DNA of 64,000 bases from Betaproteobacteria bacterium HGW-Betaproteobacteria-9. Its GTDB lineage: Bacteria > Pseudomonadota > Gammaproteobacteria > Burkholderiales > Burkholderiaceae_C. A model generated the notes under the pieces. It was not told the origin of the DNA. It saw nothing but the letters and a program-made list of their open reading frames with translations, and did no database searches. How positions within the stretch are numbered: position 1 is the stretch's first letter; each line of letters begins with the position of its first letter. Location of the stretch: assembly GCA_002842215.1 (NCBI GenBank), contig PHCC01000005.1, forward strand, positions 186,001 to 250,000, given 5' to 3'. The translations under genes and the position numbers were made by a program. This document shows, piece after piece, positions 8,696-17,311 of this stretch.

Positions 8696-8770
8696 GGCGC
8701 CGAGGAACCGGCTTCGCCGGGCCTCCAGCGCCGCCCCCTGGGGGGTGACGCCGCAGGCGGCGCGGGGGGA
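8696..8770 (-). repeat. Family-1 repeat, copy 7 (between flhD and flhC)
   Basis: Begins 4 nt after the flhD stop. The outer stem is GGCGC (8696-8700) with GCGCC (8728-8732) around CCGGCttcGCCGG. C5/G6 and GCCGCagGCGGC hairpins follow. Confidence 0.85.
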
Positions 8771-8774
8771 GTGT

Positions 8775-9113
8775 TCAGTGCGCCGCGGTCATCGACTCGG
8801 CAAACCGGCCGGCCATCAGGATGGACGCGTGCAGCTGGGTCGTCGTGGTGTTGTCGACCTTCTTCACGTTGTGGTTCGTCAAGAGGTTCCACACCAGGTC
8901 GTCGTCCACCCGGAAGCGGCACAGCAGCATGTTGCTCGAAGCGATCTTCAGGAGCTGGGCAGTGGAGAGCATGCCCAGCAGGTCAGCGGCTTCCTCCGTG
9001 ATGCCCAGGCGGTACAGGGCTTCGGCGCGGTCCTTGCGGATCAGGTTCTGCGCCAGCATCAGGTAGGTCAGGTTGGCTTCGCGGATTTCGGCCAAGAGTT
9101 GTTCGCTGTCCAT
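8775..9113 (-). CDS. flhD: FlhD, flagellar master regulator subunit
   Basis: Start at ATG 9113 (MDSEQLLAEIREANLTYLM) with AAGGAG eight nt upstream; 112 residues, as in the family. C65, the residue that forms an inter-subunit disulfide in the enteric protein, is conserved. FlhD confers DNA specificity in FlhD4C2. It is transcribed away from fliC across a 612-nt shared intergenic region, where its own control sites should lie. Confidence 0.96.
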   Translation of the reverse strand: MDSEQLLAEIREANLTYLMLAQNLIRKDRAEALYRLGITEEAADLLGMLSTAQLLKIASSNMLLCRFRVDDDLVWNLLTNHNVKKVDNTTTTQLHASILMAGRFAESMTAAH

Positions 9114-9725
9114 GAAATTCTCCTTGAGATTCCGGGCTGGCTTGGTGAGCGACTTGCTTACATCTGCTTGCCCGATGTATGTAATTGTGTCGACCGTAAA
9201 AATTTCTTGAATCGGCGAATGGCTGTTTGGGCTGTCAGGCACCGCCCTGTGCCTTGTCAGGTTTTTTCCTACATCGTTGGTACACGCGGCGGGGTTGGCG
9301 GCGGGCACGGTTGGCGGGTTTGGCCGAGGTGGGCCGGGGCGTCGGCGGCGGTTGGGTGTCCCGCCCTCCAGCGGCCATCAAGACATGGCACGCCGTGCCG
9401 ATGCCCAACCCGTGGCGCTCCGGCGCCGGGCTCTGCGCACAGCGTGCGACAGCGGTAACGCGAGAAATGGCACACGCATCCCGCGCTTATCCAGAGAAAT
9501 CTTTGTATCAAGGCGCTAAAGAATAGGCCCGGACCACCGAAATTGAACTCAACGAACTTCTAAAAAGGTTCGTCGTCCGGCAAGCAGAAGCGGCGAGACG
9601 GTCGGAGGCCCAGGGCCCAGCCGGCTTGGCGCTACGGAAGCTCCGGTCATGGCGGCCAGCCAGATGGCTGTCGTTGGGACTGGCAGAGATGCCGGACTAC
9701 TTTGTCAAATTTTTAGGAGTTAAAC
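9114..9725. other. 612-nt divergent control region between flhD and fliC
   Basis: No gene is supported. The flhD-proximal part (9120-9260) is AT-richer than the surroundings and is the likely flhDC promoter and regulator-binding region; I could not assign -35/-10 boxes. The fliC-proximal part holds a sigma-28-like promoter (9517-9543), a small hairpin (ACGAAC/GTTCGT, about 9552-9573) in the transcribed leader, and a long fliC 5' UTR of about 175 nt. Confidence 0.6.
9517..9543 (+). promoter_or_regulatory. Sigma-28-like promoter of fliC
   Basis: TAAA (9517-9520), 15 nt, then ACCGAAAT (9536-9543). The consensus I used is TAAA-N15-GCCGATAA. The -35 is exact and the -10 matches five of eight positions. 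Its place upstream of flagellin, the classic FliA target, supports the call. Confidence 0.6.
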
Positions 9726-10550
9726 ATGAGCTCGATCAACACCAACGTGATGTCCCTGAATGCCCAGCGCAACCTGAATGCGTCTTCGGGAGCCCTCGCC
9801 ACCTCCATGCAGCGCCTGTCCTCGGGTCTGCGTGTCAACAGCGCCAAAGACGACGCCGCCGGCCTTGCCATTGCCGAGCGCATGAACGCCCAGGTCAAGG
9901 GCATGAACGTCGCGATCCGCAACGCCAACGACGGCATCTCCATGGCGCAGACCGCTGAAGGCGCGCTGGGCAAGGTGGGTGACTCGCTGCAGCGCATGCG
10001 TGAACTGGCCGTGCAGTCGGCCAACGCCTCGAACTCTGCGTCGGACCGCACCAACCTCAACGCCGAATACCAGCAGCTCAACGACGAAGTCACCCGCGTT
10101 CTCACCGGCACCAAGTTCAACGGCGTGGATCTGTTGAACACGGCCGCCAGCCTCACCTTCCAGGTGGGCGCGAACAACGTGACCACCGATCAGATCGCCG
10201 TGTCCACCACCGTGTTGACCACCGGCACGGGTGTGGCCGCCGTGACGGCCGGTGACATCACCTCCGACACCACCGCCCTGGCCGCCATGGACGACCTCGA
10301 CGATGCCATCGACGAGATCACCACCGCCCGTGCCACCTTCGGTGCCGTGCAGAACCGTTTCGACGCCGTGATCTCCAACCTGCAGGTCGCATCCGAGAAC
10401 CAGGCTGCTTCGCGCGGCCGCATCATGGACGCCGACTTCGCCACGGAAACCTCGAACCTGTCGCGCGGCCAGATCCTGCAACAGGCCGGCACCGCCATGG
10501 TGGCCCAGGCGAACCAGTTGCCCCAGGGCGTGCTGTCTCTGCTGCGCTGA
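9726..10550 (+). CDS. fliC: Flagellin FliC (short form)
   Basis: At 274 residues this is a short flagellin. The N-terminal D0/D1 (INTNVMSLNAQRNL, LSSGLRVNSAKDDAAGLAIA) and the C-terminal D1/D0 (ending VLSLLR) are fully conserved. The exposed middle, about residues 140-190, is brief and rich in Thr/Val/Ala, so D2/D3 are nearly absent. AGGAG precedes the start. It is secreted with FliS as chaperone and polymerises under the FliD cap; both are encoded just downstream. Only one flagellin gene is in the window. Confidence 0.97.
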   Translation: MSSINTNVMSLNAQRNLNASSGALATSMQRLSSGLRVNSAKDDAAGLAIAERMNAQVKGMNVAIRNANDGISMAQTAEGALGKVGDSLQRMRELAVQSANASNSASDRTNLNAEYQQLNDEVTRVLTGTKFNGVDLLNTAASLTFQVGANNVTTDQIAVSTTVLTTGTGVAAVTAGDITSDTTALAAMDDLDDAIDEITTARATFGAVQNRFDAVISNLQVASENQAASRGRIMDADFATETSNLSRGQILQQAGTAMVAQANQLPQGVLSLLR

Positions 10551-10566
10551 TCGGCACCGAACGCTG

Positions 10567-10588
10567 CGCACCACCCGCGGGTGGTGCG
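10567..10588 (+). terminator. GC-rich palindrome behind fliC
   Basis: A perfect inverted repeat, CGCACCACCC with GGGTGGTGCG and a 2-nt centre, starting 16 nt after the fliC stop. There is no T run, so it may be an mRNA 3' stabiliser or a partial terminator rather than a standard intrinsic terminator. It could explain high fliC over fliD transcript levels. Confidence 0.5.
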
Positions 10589-10692
10589 AGCCAGCGGCGG
10601 CGGCAGCCCCCTGCCCCGCCGCGCTCCCATTCGTGGGATGCACAGACCGCATGCCTTCGCGTGCGGTGCGTCCATCCTGAGGAAGGCACAAC

Positions 10693-12108
10693 ATGGCCAC
10701 CATCTCTTCGCCCGGCATTGGCAGCGGGCTCGACGTGCAGAGCATCGTCTCGCAACTGGTGGCGCTGGAAAAAGCACCGCTCAAACAGCTGCAGACCCAG
10801 GCCACCTCGTTCCAGACCAAGCTCTCCACCTACGGCACCATCAAGTCGCAATTCTCTGCCTTGGGGGACGCGGCCGCCAAGCTCGCATCCCCCAATGGCT
10901 GGAGCTCGGTCACCGCCACCTCGTCGAACAGCGCGGCCATCGGTGTGACCGTCGCCGCCGGCGCCCCCGCCACCTCGATCACCATGGCCGTGCAGCAACT
11001 GGCCAAGGCGCAGTCCACCGCATCCAGCGCTGTGGCCACGGGCAGTGGCGCCGGCTCGGGCAGCATGACGATCGAACTCGGCGCCTGGAGCGGCAGCAGC
11101 TTCACCGCTGGCGGTGGCACACCGGTCTCCGTGACGATCAATCCCGGCGAAGACACGCTCGCCGAGATCGCGGCCAAGATCAATGACGCCGACGCGGGCG
11201 TGAGCGCCACCGTGCTCAAGGACGCCTCGGGTGAACGCCTGCTGGTGCGCTCGAAAGAGACCGGCCTGGAAAACGGGTTTCGCATCACAGTCGCTGACGA
11301 CGACGGCAACGATACCGACGCCAGCGGGCTGTCGCGCCTGGCGTTCGCCGTTGGCAGCGCCAACGGCATGACGCAGTCGCAGGCGGGACAAAACGCCACG
11401 GCCACGATCAACGGCGTGTCCATTTCTTCCGCCAGCAACCGGCTCGCGGACACCCTGCCCGGCATGACCCTCCAGCTCAGCCAGGTCACCACCGCGCCGG
11501 TGGAGATCGACGTCAGCGCCGACACCGAAGCCGTGCGCGCCAATGTGCAGGCTTTCGTCGATGCCTACAACACACTCAACAGCACGCTGTCCAATGCGAC
11601 ACGCTACGACGCTGGCACCAAGAAGGCGGGCGCGCTGCAAGGCGACTCCACCGCCACCGGACTGCAAAACGCTCTGCGCGGCATGATGCGCTCAGTCACC
11701 GGCGGCACGCCCTACACGCGCCTGGCCGACGTCGGCATCGAGTTGAAAACGGGTGGCGCCCTGGCCATCGACGCCGAGAAGTTCGACGCCTCGCTGTCCA
11801 ACCTCGAAGGCCTCAAAAACCTGTTCACGGTCGACACCGGCAGTGCCACAACGGAAGGCTTCGGTCGCAAGATCAAGACCTTCGCCGAGGGCCTGGTCGA
11901 CGCCGATGGCCTGGTCAGCACCAAGGCCAGCGCGCTGCAGAAATCGATCGATCGGAATGGCCTGGAGCAGGAGCGCGTCAACGACCGGGCTGCCCGCTCT
12001 GAAACCCGCTACCTGGCGCAATACAACGCCATGGACGCGGCCGTGGCCAAGCTCAGCGGCCTCAACGCCTTCGTCAGCCAGCAGATCACGCTGTGGAACA
12101 AGGGCTAG
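10693..12108 (+). CDS. fliD: FliD, filament cap protein
   Basis: 471 residues. The N-terminal motif is typical (SSPGIGSGLDVQSIVSQLVALEKAPLKQLQ), the middle is variable Ser/Thr/Ala-rich D2-D3, and a C-terminal coiled segment ends in FVSQQITLWNKG. FliD forms the cap that folds flagellin at the tip. It lies 142 nt after fliC with its own Shine-Dalgarno sequence (GAGGAAGG). Confidence 0.96.
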   Translation: MATISSPGIGSGLDVQSIVSQLVALEKAPLKQLQTQATSFQTKLSTYGTIKSQFSALGDAAAKLASPNGWSSVTATSSNSAAIGVTVAAGAPATSITMAVQQLAKAQSTASSAVATGSGAGSGSMTIELGAWSGSSFTAGGGTPVSVTINPGEDTLAEIAAKINDADAGVSATVLKDASGERLLVRSKETGLENGFRITVADDDGNDTDASGLSRLAFAVGSANGMTQSQAGQNATATINGVSISSASNRLADTLPGMTLQLSQVTTAPVEIDVSADTEAVRANVQAFVDAYNTLNSTLSNATRYDAGTKKAGALQGDSTATGLQNALRGMMRSVTGGTPYTRLADVGIELKTGGALAIDAEKFDASLSNLEGLKNLFTVDTGSATTEGFGRKIKTFAEGLVDADGLVSTKASALQKSIDRNGLEQERVNDRAARSETRYLAQYNAMDAAVAKLSGLNAFVSQQITLWNKG

Positions 12109-12240
12109 CTGAACCCTTGCTGCCAACGCCCTGGCATGGCCGTTTGACCGACCGATCAGGCCATTTGCCGTGGTTGGTTCGCGCCCCTTCAAGCCCTTGA
12201 ACACCCATAACAATTCGTCGCAATTGAACATGTCAGAAAC

Positions 12241-12267
12241 TACAGTCCCGGGCGCAGATGCCGATAA
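12241..12267 (+). promoter_or_regulatory. Sigma-28-like promoter of fliST
   Basis: TACA (12241-12244), 15 nt, then a perfect GCCGATAA (12260-12267). It lies 31 nt before the fliS start. The -10 overlaps a small TGCC/GGCA hairpin. Confidence 0.65.
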
Positions 12268-12298
12268 AAAAAGGCATCAGACACAAGGAAATGACACC

Positions 12299-12733
12299 AT
12301 GTTCACCTCTGTCAATTCACGCGCCGCATCCGCCTACAAGCGGGTCGCCGTCGAAACCAGCGTTCAGGGCGCCGACCCGCACACGCTTGTTGGCCTGCTG
12401 TACGACGCCCTGCTGCAATCGATCGCCCAGGCACGTGGCGCCATGTCGCGCGGTGACGTCGAGGCCAAGGGCACCGCACTGGGCAAAGCGGTGCGCATCA
12501 CCGAAGAAGGCCTCAAGGCCGGCCTGAACCTGCAACAAGGTGGCGACCTCGCCGCCAACCTGCAGCAGCTCTACAACTACTGCGTGGTGCGCCTGACCCA
12601 GGCGAACCTGCGCAACGACCCCAAGCCGCTCGAAGAGGTGACCCAGCTCATCGAGCCACTGGCGCAGTCGTGGCAACAAATCAAGGGCTCCGTGCCCACC
12701 CCCCTTCAGCCCCTCACGGGCCGTGGAGCCTGA
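12299..12733 (+). CDS. fliS: FliS, flagellin export chaperone
   Basis: Start chosen at ATG 12299 (MFTSVNSRAASAYKRVAVETSVQG) with AAGGAA eight nt upstream; 144 residues. The frame extends further 5', but that part overlaps the promoter. The signature GADPHTLVGLLYDALL is present. FliS binds the disordered C-terminus of flagellin and stops premature assembly. fliT follows after 2 nt. Confidence 0.95.
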   Translation: MFTSVNSRAASAYKRVAVETSVQGADPHTLVGLLYDALLQSIAQARGAMSRGDVEAKGTALGKAVRITEEGLKAGLNLQQGGDLAANLQQLYNYCVVRLTQANLRNDPKPLEEVTQLIEPLAQSWQQIKGSVPTPLQPLTGRGA

Positions 12734-12735
12734 TC

Positions 12736-13026
12736 ATGGAGCACAGCTTGTTGGACTATTACAAAGCGATCGAGAACGCCAGCCAGAAGATGCTGGAAGC
12801 CGCCCAGACCGAAAACTGGGACCAGGTGGTGCGACTGGAAGGCGCGTGCACGGTGCTCATCGCCCAGCTGCGCAGCAAGTCCCGCAGCGTCCGCCTGGCG
12901 CCCGAAGAGCGCACCGAAAAGACCCGGATCATGAAACGCATCCTGCGCACCGACGCCGAGATCCGCAACCTGGCCGAGCCGTGGTTGAACGACCTGGCGC
13001 TGATGATGGATGCACGAGTGCACTGA
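12736..13026 (+). CDS. fliT: FliT-like flagellar export chaperone
   Basis: 96 residues, all helical, with a weakly conserved sequence. The assignment rests on size, the position directly behind fliS, and a family-like pattern (LLDYYKAIENASQKMLEAA). FliT chaperones FliD and, in enterics, inhibits FlhDC. Start at ATG 12736, leaving a 2-nt gap after the fliS stop. A family-1 repeat begins 3 nt after its stop. Confidence 0.8.
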   Translation: MEHSLLDYYKAIENASQKMLEAAQTENWDQVVRLEGACTVLIAQLRSKSRSVRLAPEERTEKTRIMKRILRTDAEIRNLAEPWLNDLALMMDARVH

Positions 13027-13029
13027 GAT

Positions 13030-13106
13030 CACCCCCCGCGCCGCCTGGCGGCGTCACCCCCCAGGGGGCAACGCTGGCGGCCCGGCAAAGCCGGTTCCGC
13101 GGCGTT
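13030..13106 (+). repeat. Family-1 repeat, copy 8 (behind fliT)
   Basis: Begins 3 nt after the fliT stop. The outer stem is AACGC (13070-13074) with GCGTT (13102-13106) around CCGGCaaaGCCGG. The linker motif TTCTGGGTTC follows. It lies head to head with copy 9 between convergent genes. Confidence 0.88.
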
Positions 13107-13209
13107 CTGGGTTCAAGACATCTCGCGCCGGAAAGCGCAGCGTTGAAGGAACATCGAAGAGAGAAACAGAACTGACGGAACCTGTCCGGAGAACGTGTCC
13201 CAACCCAGA

Positions 13210-13284
13210 GATGCCGAAGATCCGGCTTTGCCGGTCCGATGGCATCGCCCCCTTGAGGGGGTCGCGCGCAGCGCGGCGGGGGTG
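13210..13284 (-). repeat. Family-1 repeat, copy 9 (behind fliE)
   Basis: Begins 5 nt after the fliE stop on the minus strand. The outer stem is GATGCC (13210-13215) with GGCATC (13241-13246) around CCGGCtttGCCGG. Together with copy 8 it fills the spacer between convergent fliT and fliE. Confidence 0.88.
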
Positions 13285-13289
13285 TTTAT

Positions 13290-13598
13290 CTAGACACTCA
13301 TGTTCATGATGTCCGTGTACGCCTGAACCATGCGGTTGCGCACATGCAGCGTGGCCTGGAAGCCGATCTGGGCTTTCTGCATGGCAAGCATGGTTTCTTC
13401 CAGGCTGACGTTGGGGTTGCCGAGCTGGACTTCTTTCTGCAGGCGCGTGGCTTCGTTCTGCGCCGCGCTGACGTCTTTGAGCGCGGTCTTGAAGTTGTCG
13501 GCAAAACCGCCGCCCACACCACCGGCCGCGCCGGGGCGCTTGGTCTGGCCAGTCGGGTTAAGAGCCTGGCTGGACAAGGGGGAAATTCGCAGGTCCAT
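13290..13598 (-). CDS. fliE: FliE, hook-basal body MS-ring/rod junction protein
   Basis: 102 residues. The C-terminal signature is clear: VSLEETMLAMQKAQIGFQAT, then LHVRNRMVQAYTDIMNM. The N-terminus is Gly/Ala-rich, as usual. FliE joins the MS ring to the rod and is exported early. It is transcribed divergently from fliF across 182 nt, which should hold both class II promoters; I could not place an FlhDC site there with confidence. Confidence 0.96.
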   Translation of the reverse strand: MDLRISPLSSQALNPTGQTKRPGAAGGVGGGFADNFKTALKDVSAAQNEATRLQKEVQLGNPNVSLEETMLAMQKAQIGFQATLHVRNRMVQAYTDIMNMSV

Positions 13599-13780
13599 GG
13601 CGGTGTCCTTCTACACAAAGTGAGCAGGCTTTGATGCTATTGAAGGGCGCCAGGCCGCGCTCCGGGAATAGGGGGTCAAACCGGGGCCTTTTCCCCGCTA
13701 TGGCACCGGCCCGGGGGCCGAATAATCGGTCGCAACAGGGGTGATTCCCCCCGACATTGACCGAACTCCCGAGCCCTGCC

Positions 13781-15454
13781 ATGAGCAACACCGTCGCTGA
13801 ACTGGATATCCGCCCCATGAGCCGCAGCGCTCTGGGCGAGGGTCTGTCGCGCATGGACAAGACCCAGAAGACCCGCCTCGGCCTGGGTGCGCTGGCGCTG
13901 GTGGCGATCGCGCTGGCGCTGTTCTTCATGGGTCAACAACCCGACTGGCGCGTGCTCTACACCAACCTGGGCGACAAGGACGGCGGCGCCATCGTCGCCC
14001 AGCTCACCCAGATGAACGTGCCCTACAAACATTCCGAAGGCGGTGGCTCGATCATGGTGCCGGCCGACAAGGTGCACGACACGCGCCTGCGCCTGGCTTC
14101 GCTGGGCCTGCCCAAGGGCACCGTCAACGGCTTTGAGCTGATGGAAGCCAACCGCTTCGGCATGACCCAGTTCCAGGAACGCCTGACCTTCCAGCGTGGG
14201 CTCGAAGGCGAGCTCACCCGCTCGATCCAGTCGCTCTCTTCCGTGCAGACCGCGCGCATCCACCTTGCGCTGCCGAACCAGAACGGCTTTTTCCGCGAAC
14301 AGCAGAAACCCTCGGCCTCGGTGCTGCTGACCCTGCACCCCGGGCGCACGCTGGACAAGGCCCAGGTGGCCGGCATCGTGCACCTGGTGGCTTCGAGCGT
14401 GCCGGAGATGAACCCCAAGGCGGTCAGCATCGTGGACGATGCGGGCAACCTGCTGTCGTCCACGCCCGAAGGCCAGTCCCAGGGTGCCGACACCCAGAAG
14501 CTGCAGTACACGCAGCAGATCGAACAGATGTACACCCGCCGCATCCTCGACATGATCGAGCCGCTGGTGGGCGAGGGCAATGTGAAGGCGCAGGTCAGCG
14601 CCGACGTCGACTTCTCGCTGGTCGAATCGACCTCGGAACTGCACAAGCCCAACCAGTCCGCCGAAGCGGGTGCCGTGCGCAGCCAGCAGATCGTCGAAGA
14701 CGGCAGCCCCGCCGCCGCCCTGCCCGCCGGCGTGCCCGGTGCCACCACCAACCAGCCCCCCACCACAGGCAGCGCCCCGATCAACGGCGAAGCCGCGGCC
14801 CTGGGCGCTGCCGGTGCGGCCGACAAGGCAGCCAGCACCCGTCGCCAGTCGCTGATCAACTACGAAGTGGACAAGACCGTGAAGGTGGTGCGCGAAGCCA
14901 GCGGCACCGTGCGCCGCCTGAGCGCCGCCGTCGTGGTCAACCACCGCAGCAGCACCGATAGGGGCGGCAAGGAAACCACGGCGGCCATCCCCCCGGAGCA
15001 GCTCGAACAGATGACCGCCCTGGTGCGCGAGACCATCGGTTTCAACAAGGAGCGGGGTGACTCGGTCAACGTGGTCAACGCGGTCTTCAACGTCAGCAAA
15101 GCCCCCGAAGAGGTGGCTGTCGCCTGGTGGCGCCAGCCCGAAAACATGGAACTGGCGCGCGGCCTGGCCTGGCCGCTGGGCATGGTGGGCATGGGCCTGC
15201 TGGTGCTGCTGGGCATGGTTCGCCCCGGCCTCAAGCTGATGAAAGCGCCCGCCCTGCCACCCGCCGAGGCCAAGCTCAACGCCATGGTCAACGACCAGCC
15301 CGAACGCCCCGGCCTGCCGATGCCCTCCAACACCAGCAACGAGGCAACACCGGAAACGCGGCGCCTCACCGATGCCAAGCGCCTGGCGCTGGAAAACCCG
15401 ATGGCGGTGGCGAACATCGTCAAGGGCTGGGTCAACGGCGAGGCGCCAGCATGA
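13781..15454 (+). CDS. fliF: FliF, MS-ring protein
   Basis: Start at ATG 13781 (MSNTVAELDIRPMSRSALGEG); 557 residues. There is a transmembrane helix near residues 32-52 and another near 455-475. The periplasmic ring-building motifs lie between, with YTNLGDKDGG early. The cytoplasmic tail ends in a segment that binds FliG (LTDAKRLALENPMAVANIVKGW). It forms the membrane ring that houses the export gate. First gene of the fliFGHIJK run. Confidence 0.97.
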   Translation: MSNTVAELDIRPMSRSALGEGLSRMDKTQKTRLGLGALALVAIALALFFMGQQPDWRVLYTNLGDKDGGAIVAQLTQMNVPYKHSEGGGSIMVPADKVHDTRLRLASLGLPKGTVNGFELMEANRFGMTQFQERLTFQRGLEGELTRSIQSLSSVQTARIHLALPNQNGFFREQQKPSASVLLTLHPGRTLDKAQVAGIVHLVASSVPEMNPKAVSIVDDAGNLLSSTPEGQSQGADTQKLQYTQQIEQMYTRRILDMIEPLVGEGNVKAQVSADVDFSLVESTSELHKPNQSAEAGAVRSQQIVEDGSPAAALPAGVPGATTNQPPTTGSAPINGEAAALGAAGAADKAASTRRQSLINYEVDKTVKVVREASGTVRRLSAAVVVNHRSSTDRGGKETTAAIPPEQLEQMTALVRETIGFNKERGDSVNVVNAVFNVSKAPEEVAVAWWRQPENMELARGLAWPLGMVGMGLLVLLGMVRPGLKLMKAPALPPAEAKLNAMVNDQPERPGLPMPSNTSNEATPETRRLTDAKRLALENPMAVANIVKGWVNGEAPA

Positions 15455-15462
15455 CCATGGAA

Positions 15463-15538
15463 CACCCCCGCCTCGCTTCGCTCGTCCCCCTCAAGGGGGC
15501 AACGCGATGCGGCCTGGCAATGCCAGTTCCGCCGCGTT
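15463..15538 (+). repeat. Family-1 repeat, copy 10 (between fliF and fliG)
   Basis: Begins 8 nt after the fliF stop. The outer stem is AACGCG (15501-15506) with CGCGTT (15533-15538). The inner hairpin has drifted to CTGGCaatGCCAG, with both arms changed together. Confidence 0.86.
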
Positions 15539-15621
15539 CTCGGCTGGGGCAGTTTGCTCCGGATGCGCTGGGTTCGTCCTGGGCGCGCAGACACATTGCG
15601 CATAGCTAAGGAAACACGATC

Positions 15622-16617
15622 ATGGAAGACCAGGGAATCCAGGACGCCGCGATCTTTCTCATGTCGCTGGGCGAGGAAGAGGCGGCCGAGGTGTTCAAGC
15701 ACCTGAGCCCGAAGGAAGTGCAAAAGCTCGGCGAGACCATCGCCAAGACCCGCGCCGTGTCGCACGACCGGGTTGCCCAGGTGATGCAGAAGTTCACCGA
15801 CGAGGCCGCTTCGCACAGCCTGCTGGTGTCCGACACCGACAACTACGTGCGTGCGGTGCTCAAGCGCGCCCTCGGTGACGACAAGGCCTCGCTGCTGATC
15901 GACCGCATCCTGCAGGGCGGTGATGTCTCGGGCATCGAGAGCCTGAAGTGGATGGATCCGCTGTCGATTGCGGAACTGCTGCGCAACGAACACCCGCAGA
16001 TCGTGGCCGCCATCCTGGTGCACCTGGAGTCGGACCAGACCGCCGACGTGCTGAAGAACTTCACCGAACGCACGCGCAACGAGGTGATGCTGCGCATCGC
16101 CACGCTCGAAGGCATCCAGCCCACGGCGCTGAAAGACCTCAACGAGGTGCTCTACAAGGTGCTGGCGGGCGGCGACAAGATCCGCAAGACATCCATGGGC
16201 GGCGTCAAGACCGCGGCCGAGATCATCAACATGATGGGCACGCAGATCGAAAATTCCGTGATCGAGTCGATCCGCGTCTTCGACGCCGACCTGGCGCAGA
16301 AGATCATGGACAAGATGTTCACCTTCGAGGACCTGCTCAAGCTCGACGGCAAGTCGATCCAGATGGTGCTCAAGGAAGTGCCTTCCGAATCGCTGGTGAT
16401 CGCGCTCAAGGGCGCCACCTCGGAACTGCGCGAACTGGTCTTCGCCAACATGTCCACGCGCGCCGCCGAAGGTCTGCGCGAGGACCTCGAATCGCGCGGC
16501 CCGGTGCGGCTGTCCGAGGTGGAAGCCCAGCAGAAGGACATCCTGAAGATCGTGCGGCGCCTGTCGGACGAAGGCCAGATCGTGCTGGGAGGAGGCGACG
16601 ATGAAGGCTTCGTCTAA
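15622..16617 (+). CDS. fliG: FliG, motor switch protein
   Basis: 331 residues with the three FliG domains. The EHPQ motif is present (NEHPQIVAAILVHLESDQ, about residues 124-141). The C-terminal charged helix that meets MotA follows (LVFANMSTRAAEGLREDLES). FliG transmits stator force and binds FliF and FliM. The 167-nt gap after fliF holds repeat copy 10. fliH starts 17 nt before the fliG stop. Confidence 0.97.
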   Translation: MEDQGIQDAAIFLMSLGEEEAAEVFKHLSPKEVQKLGETIAKTRAVSHDRVAQVMQKFTDEAASHSLLVSDTDNYVRAVLKRALGDDKASLLIDRILQGGDVSGIESLKWMDPLSIAELLRNEHPQIVAAILVHLESDQTADVLKNFTERTRNEVMLRIATLEGIQPTALKDLNEVLYKVLAGGDKIRKTSMGGVKTAAEIINMMGTQIENSVIESIRVFDADLAQKIMDKMFTFEDLLKLDGKSIQMVLKEVPSESLVIALKGATSELRELVFANMSTRAAEGLREDLESRGPVRLSEVEAQQKDILKIVRRLSDEGQIVLGGGDDEGFV

Positions 16618-17311
16618 ATCCAGCGCTCACACCCGCTTCATTCCGCGGGAGGAGATCGACGGCTGCTCGGCCTGGCGCTTCTCGGCCATGGACGGCAGCG
16701 AAGACACCCCGGCCGTGGTGACGGAGACCAGCGAGCCCGTGATCGACGGCCCGTCCGCCGAGGCCTTGCACGAAATCCGCGAACAGGCCCATGCCGAAGG
16801 TTATGCGCTGGGCCACGCCGCCGGTGGCCAGGAAGTGCGCGACGCGCTGGAAGCCACCGTGCGCAAGACCGCCGAAGAAACCGCAGTGCGCATGGCCCAG
16901 CTGCTGCACAACACCAAAGAGCACCTGCAAAAAAGCGAGGAGCAGATCTCGCGCCACATCCTGGAACTCGCCTGCGACCTCGCGCGCCAGGTGGTGCGCC
17001 AGGAGCTGCAGTGCAACCCCCAGCACCTCAGACCCGTGATCTCCGAGGCGCTGGCGCAGCTGGTCGACGACGGCCTGCCCGCCACGGTGCGCATGAACCC
17101 GGGCGATCTCGCGCTCATGAAAGGCGCGCTGCTGGAAAACCTCGGCCCGTCCGCGCCCGATTTCGTGGCCGACAACAACATCAGCGCGGGCGGCTGCCTG
17201 GTCGAGTCGGCCAGCACCGGCGTGGACGCCTCCATCGAAAAACGCTGGCTGCGCGCCATCGCCAACCTGGGCCTGAGCAGCCCCTGGAACCCGGAGAATG
17301 CCGATGTCTGA
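16601..17311 (+). CDS. fliH: FliH, regulator of the flagellar export ATPase
   Basis: 236 residues. It has a short N-terminal FRF-like segment ([10 protein letters not shown]), a coiled central part rich in Glu/Gln, and a C-terminal domain ([18 protein letters not shown]) that binds FliI. FliH holds FliI inactive and links it to the export gate. It overlaps fliG by 17 nt and fliI by 8 nt, so the three are translationally coupled. Confidence 0.93.
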   Translation: MKASSKSSAHTRFIPREEIDGCSAWRFSAMDGSEDTPAVVTETSEPVIDGPSAEALHEIREQAHAEGYALGHAAGGQEVRDALEATVRKTAEETAVRMAQLLHNTKEHLQKSEEQISRHILELACDLARQVVRQELQCNPQHLRPVISEALAQLVDDGLPATVRMNPGDLALMKGALLENLGPSAPDFVADNNISAGGCLVESASTGVDASIEKRWLRAIANLGLSSPWNPENADV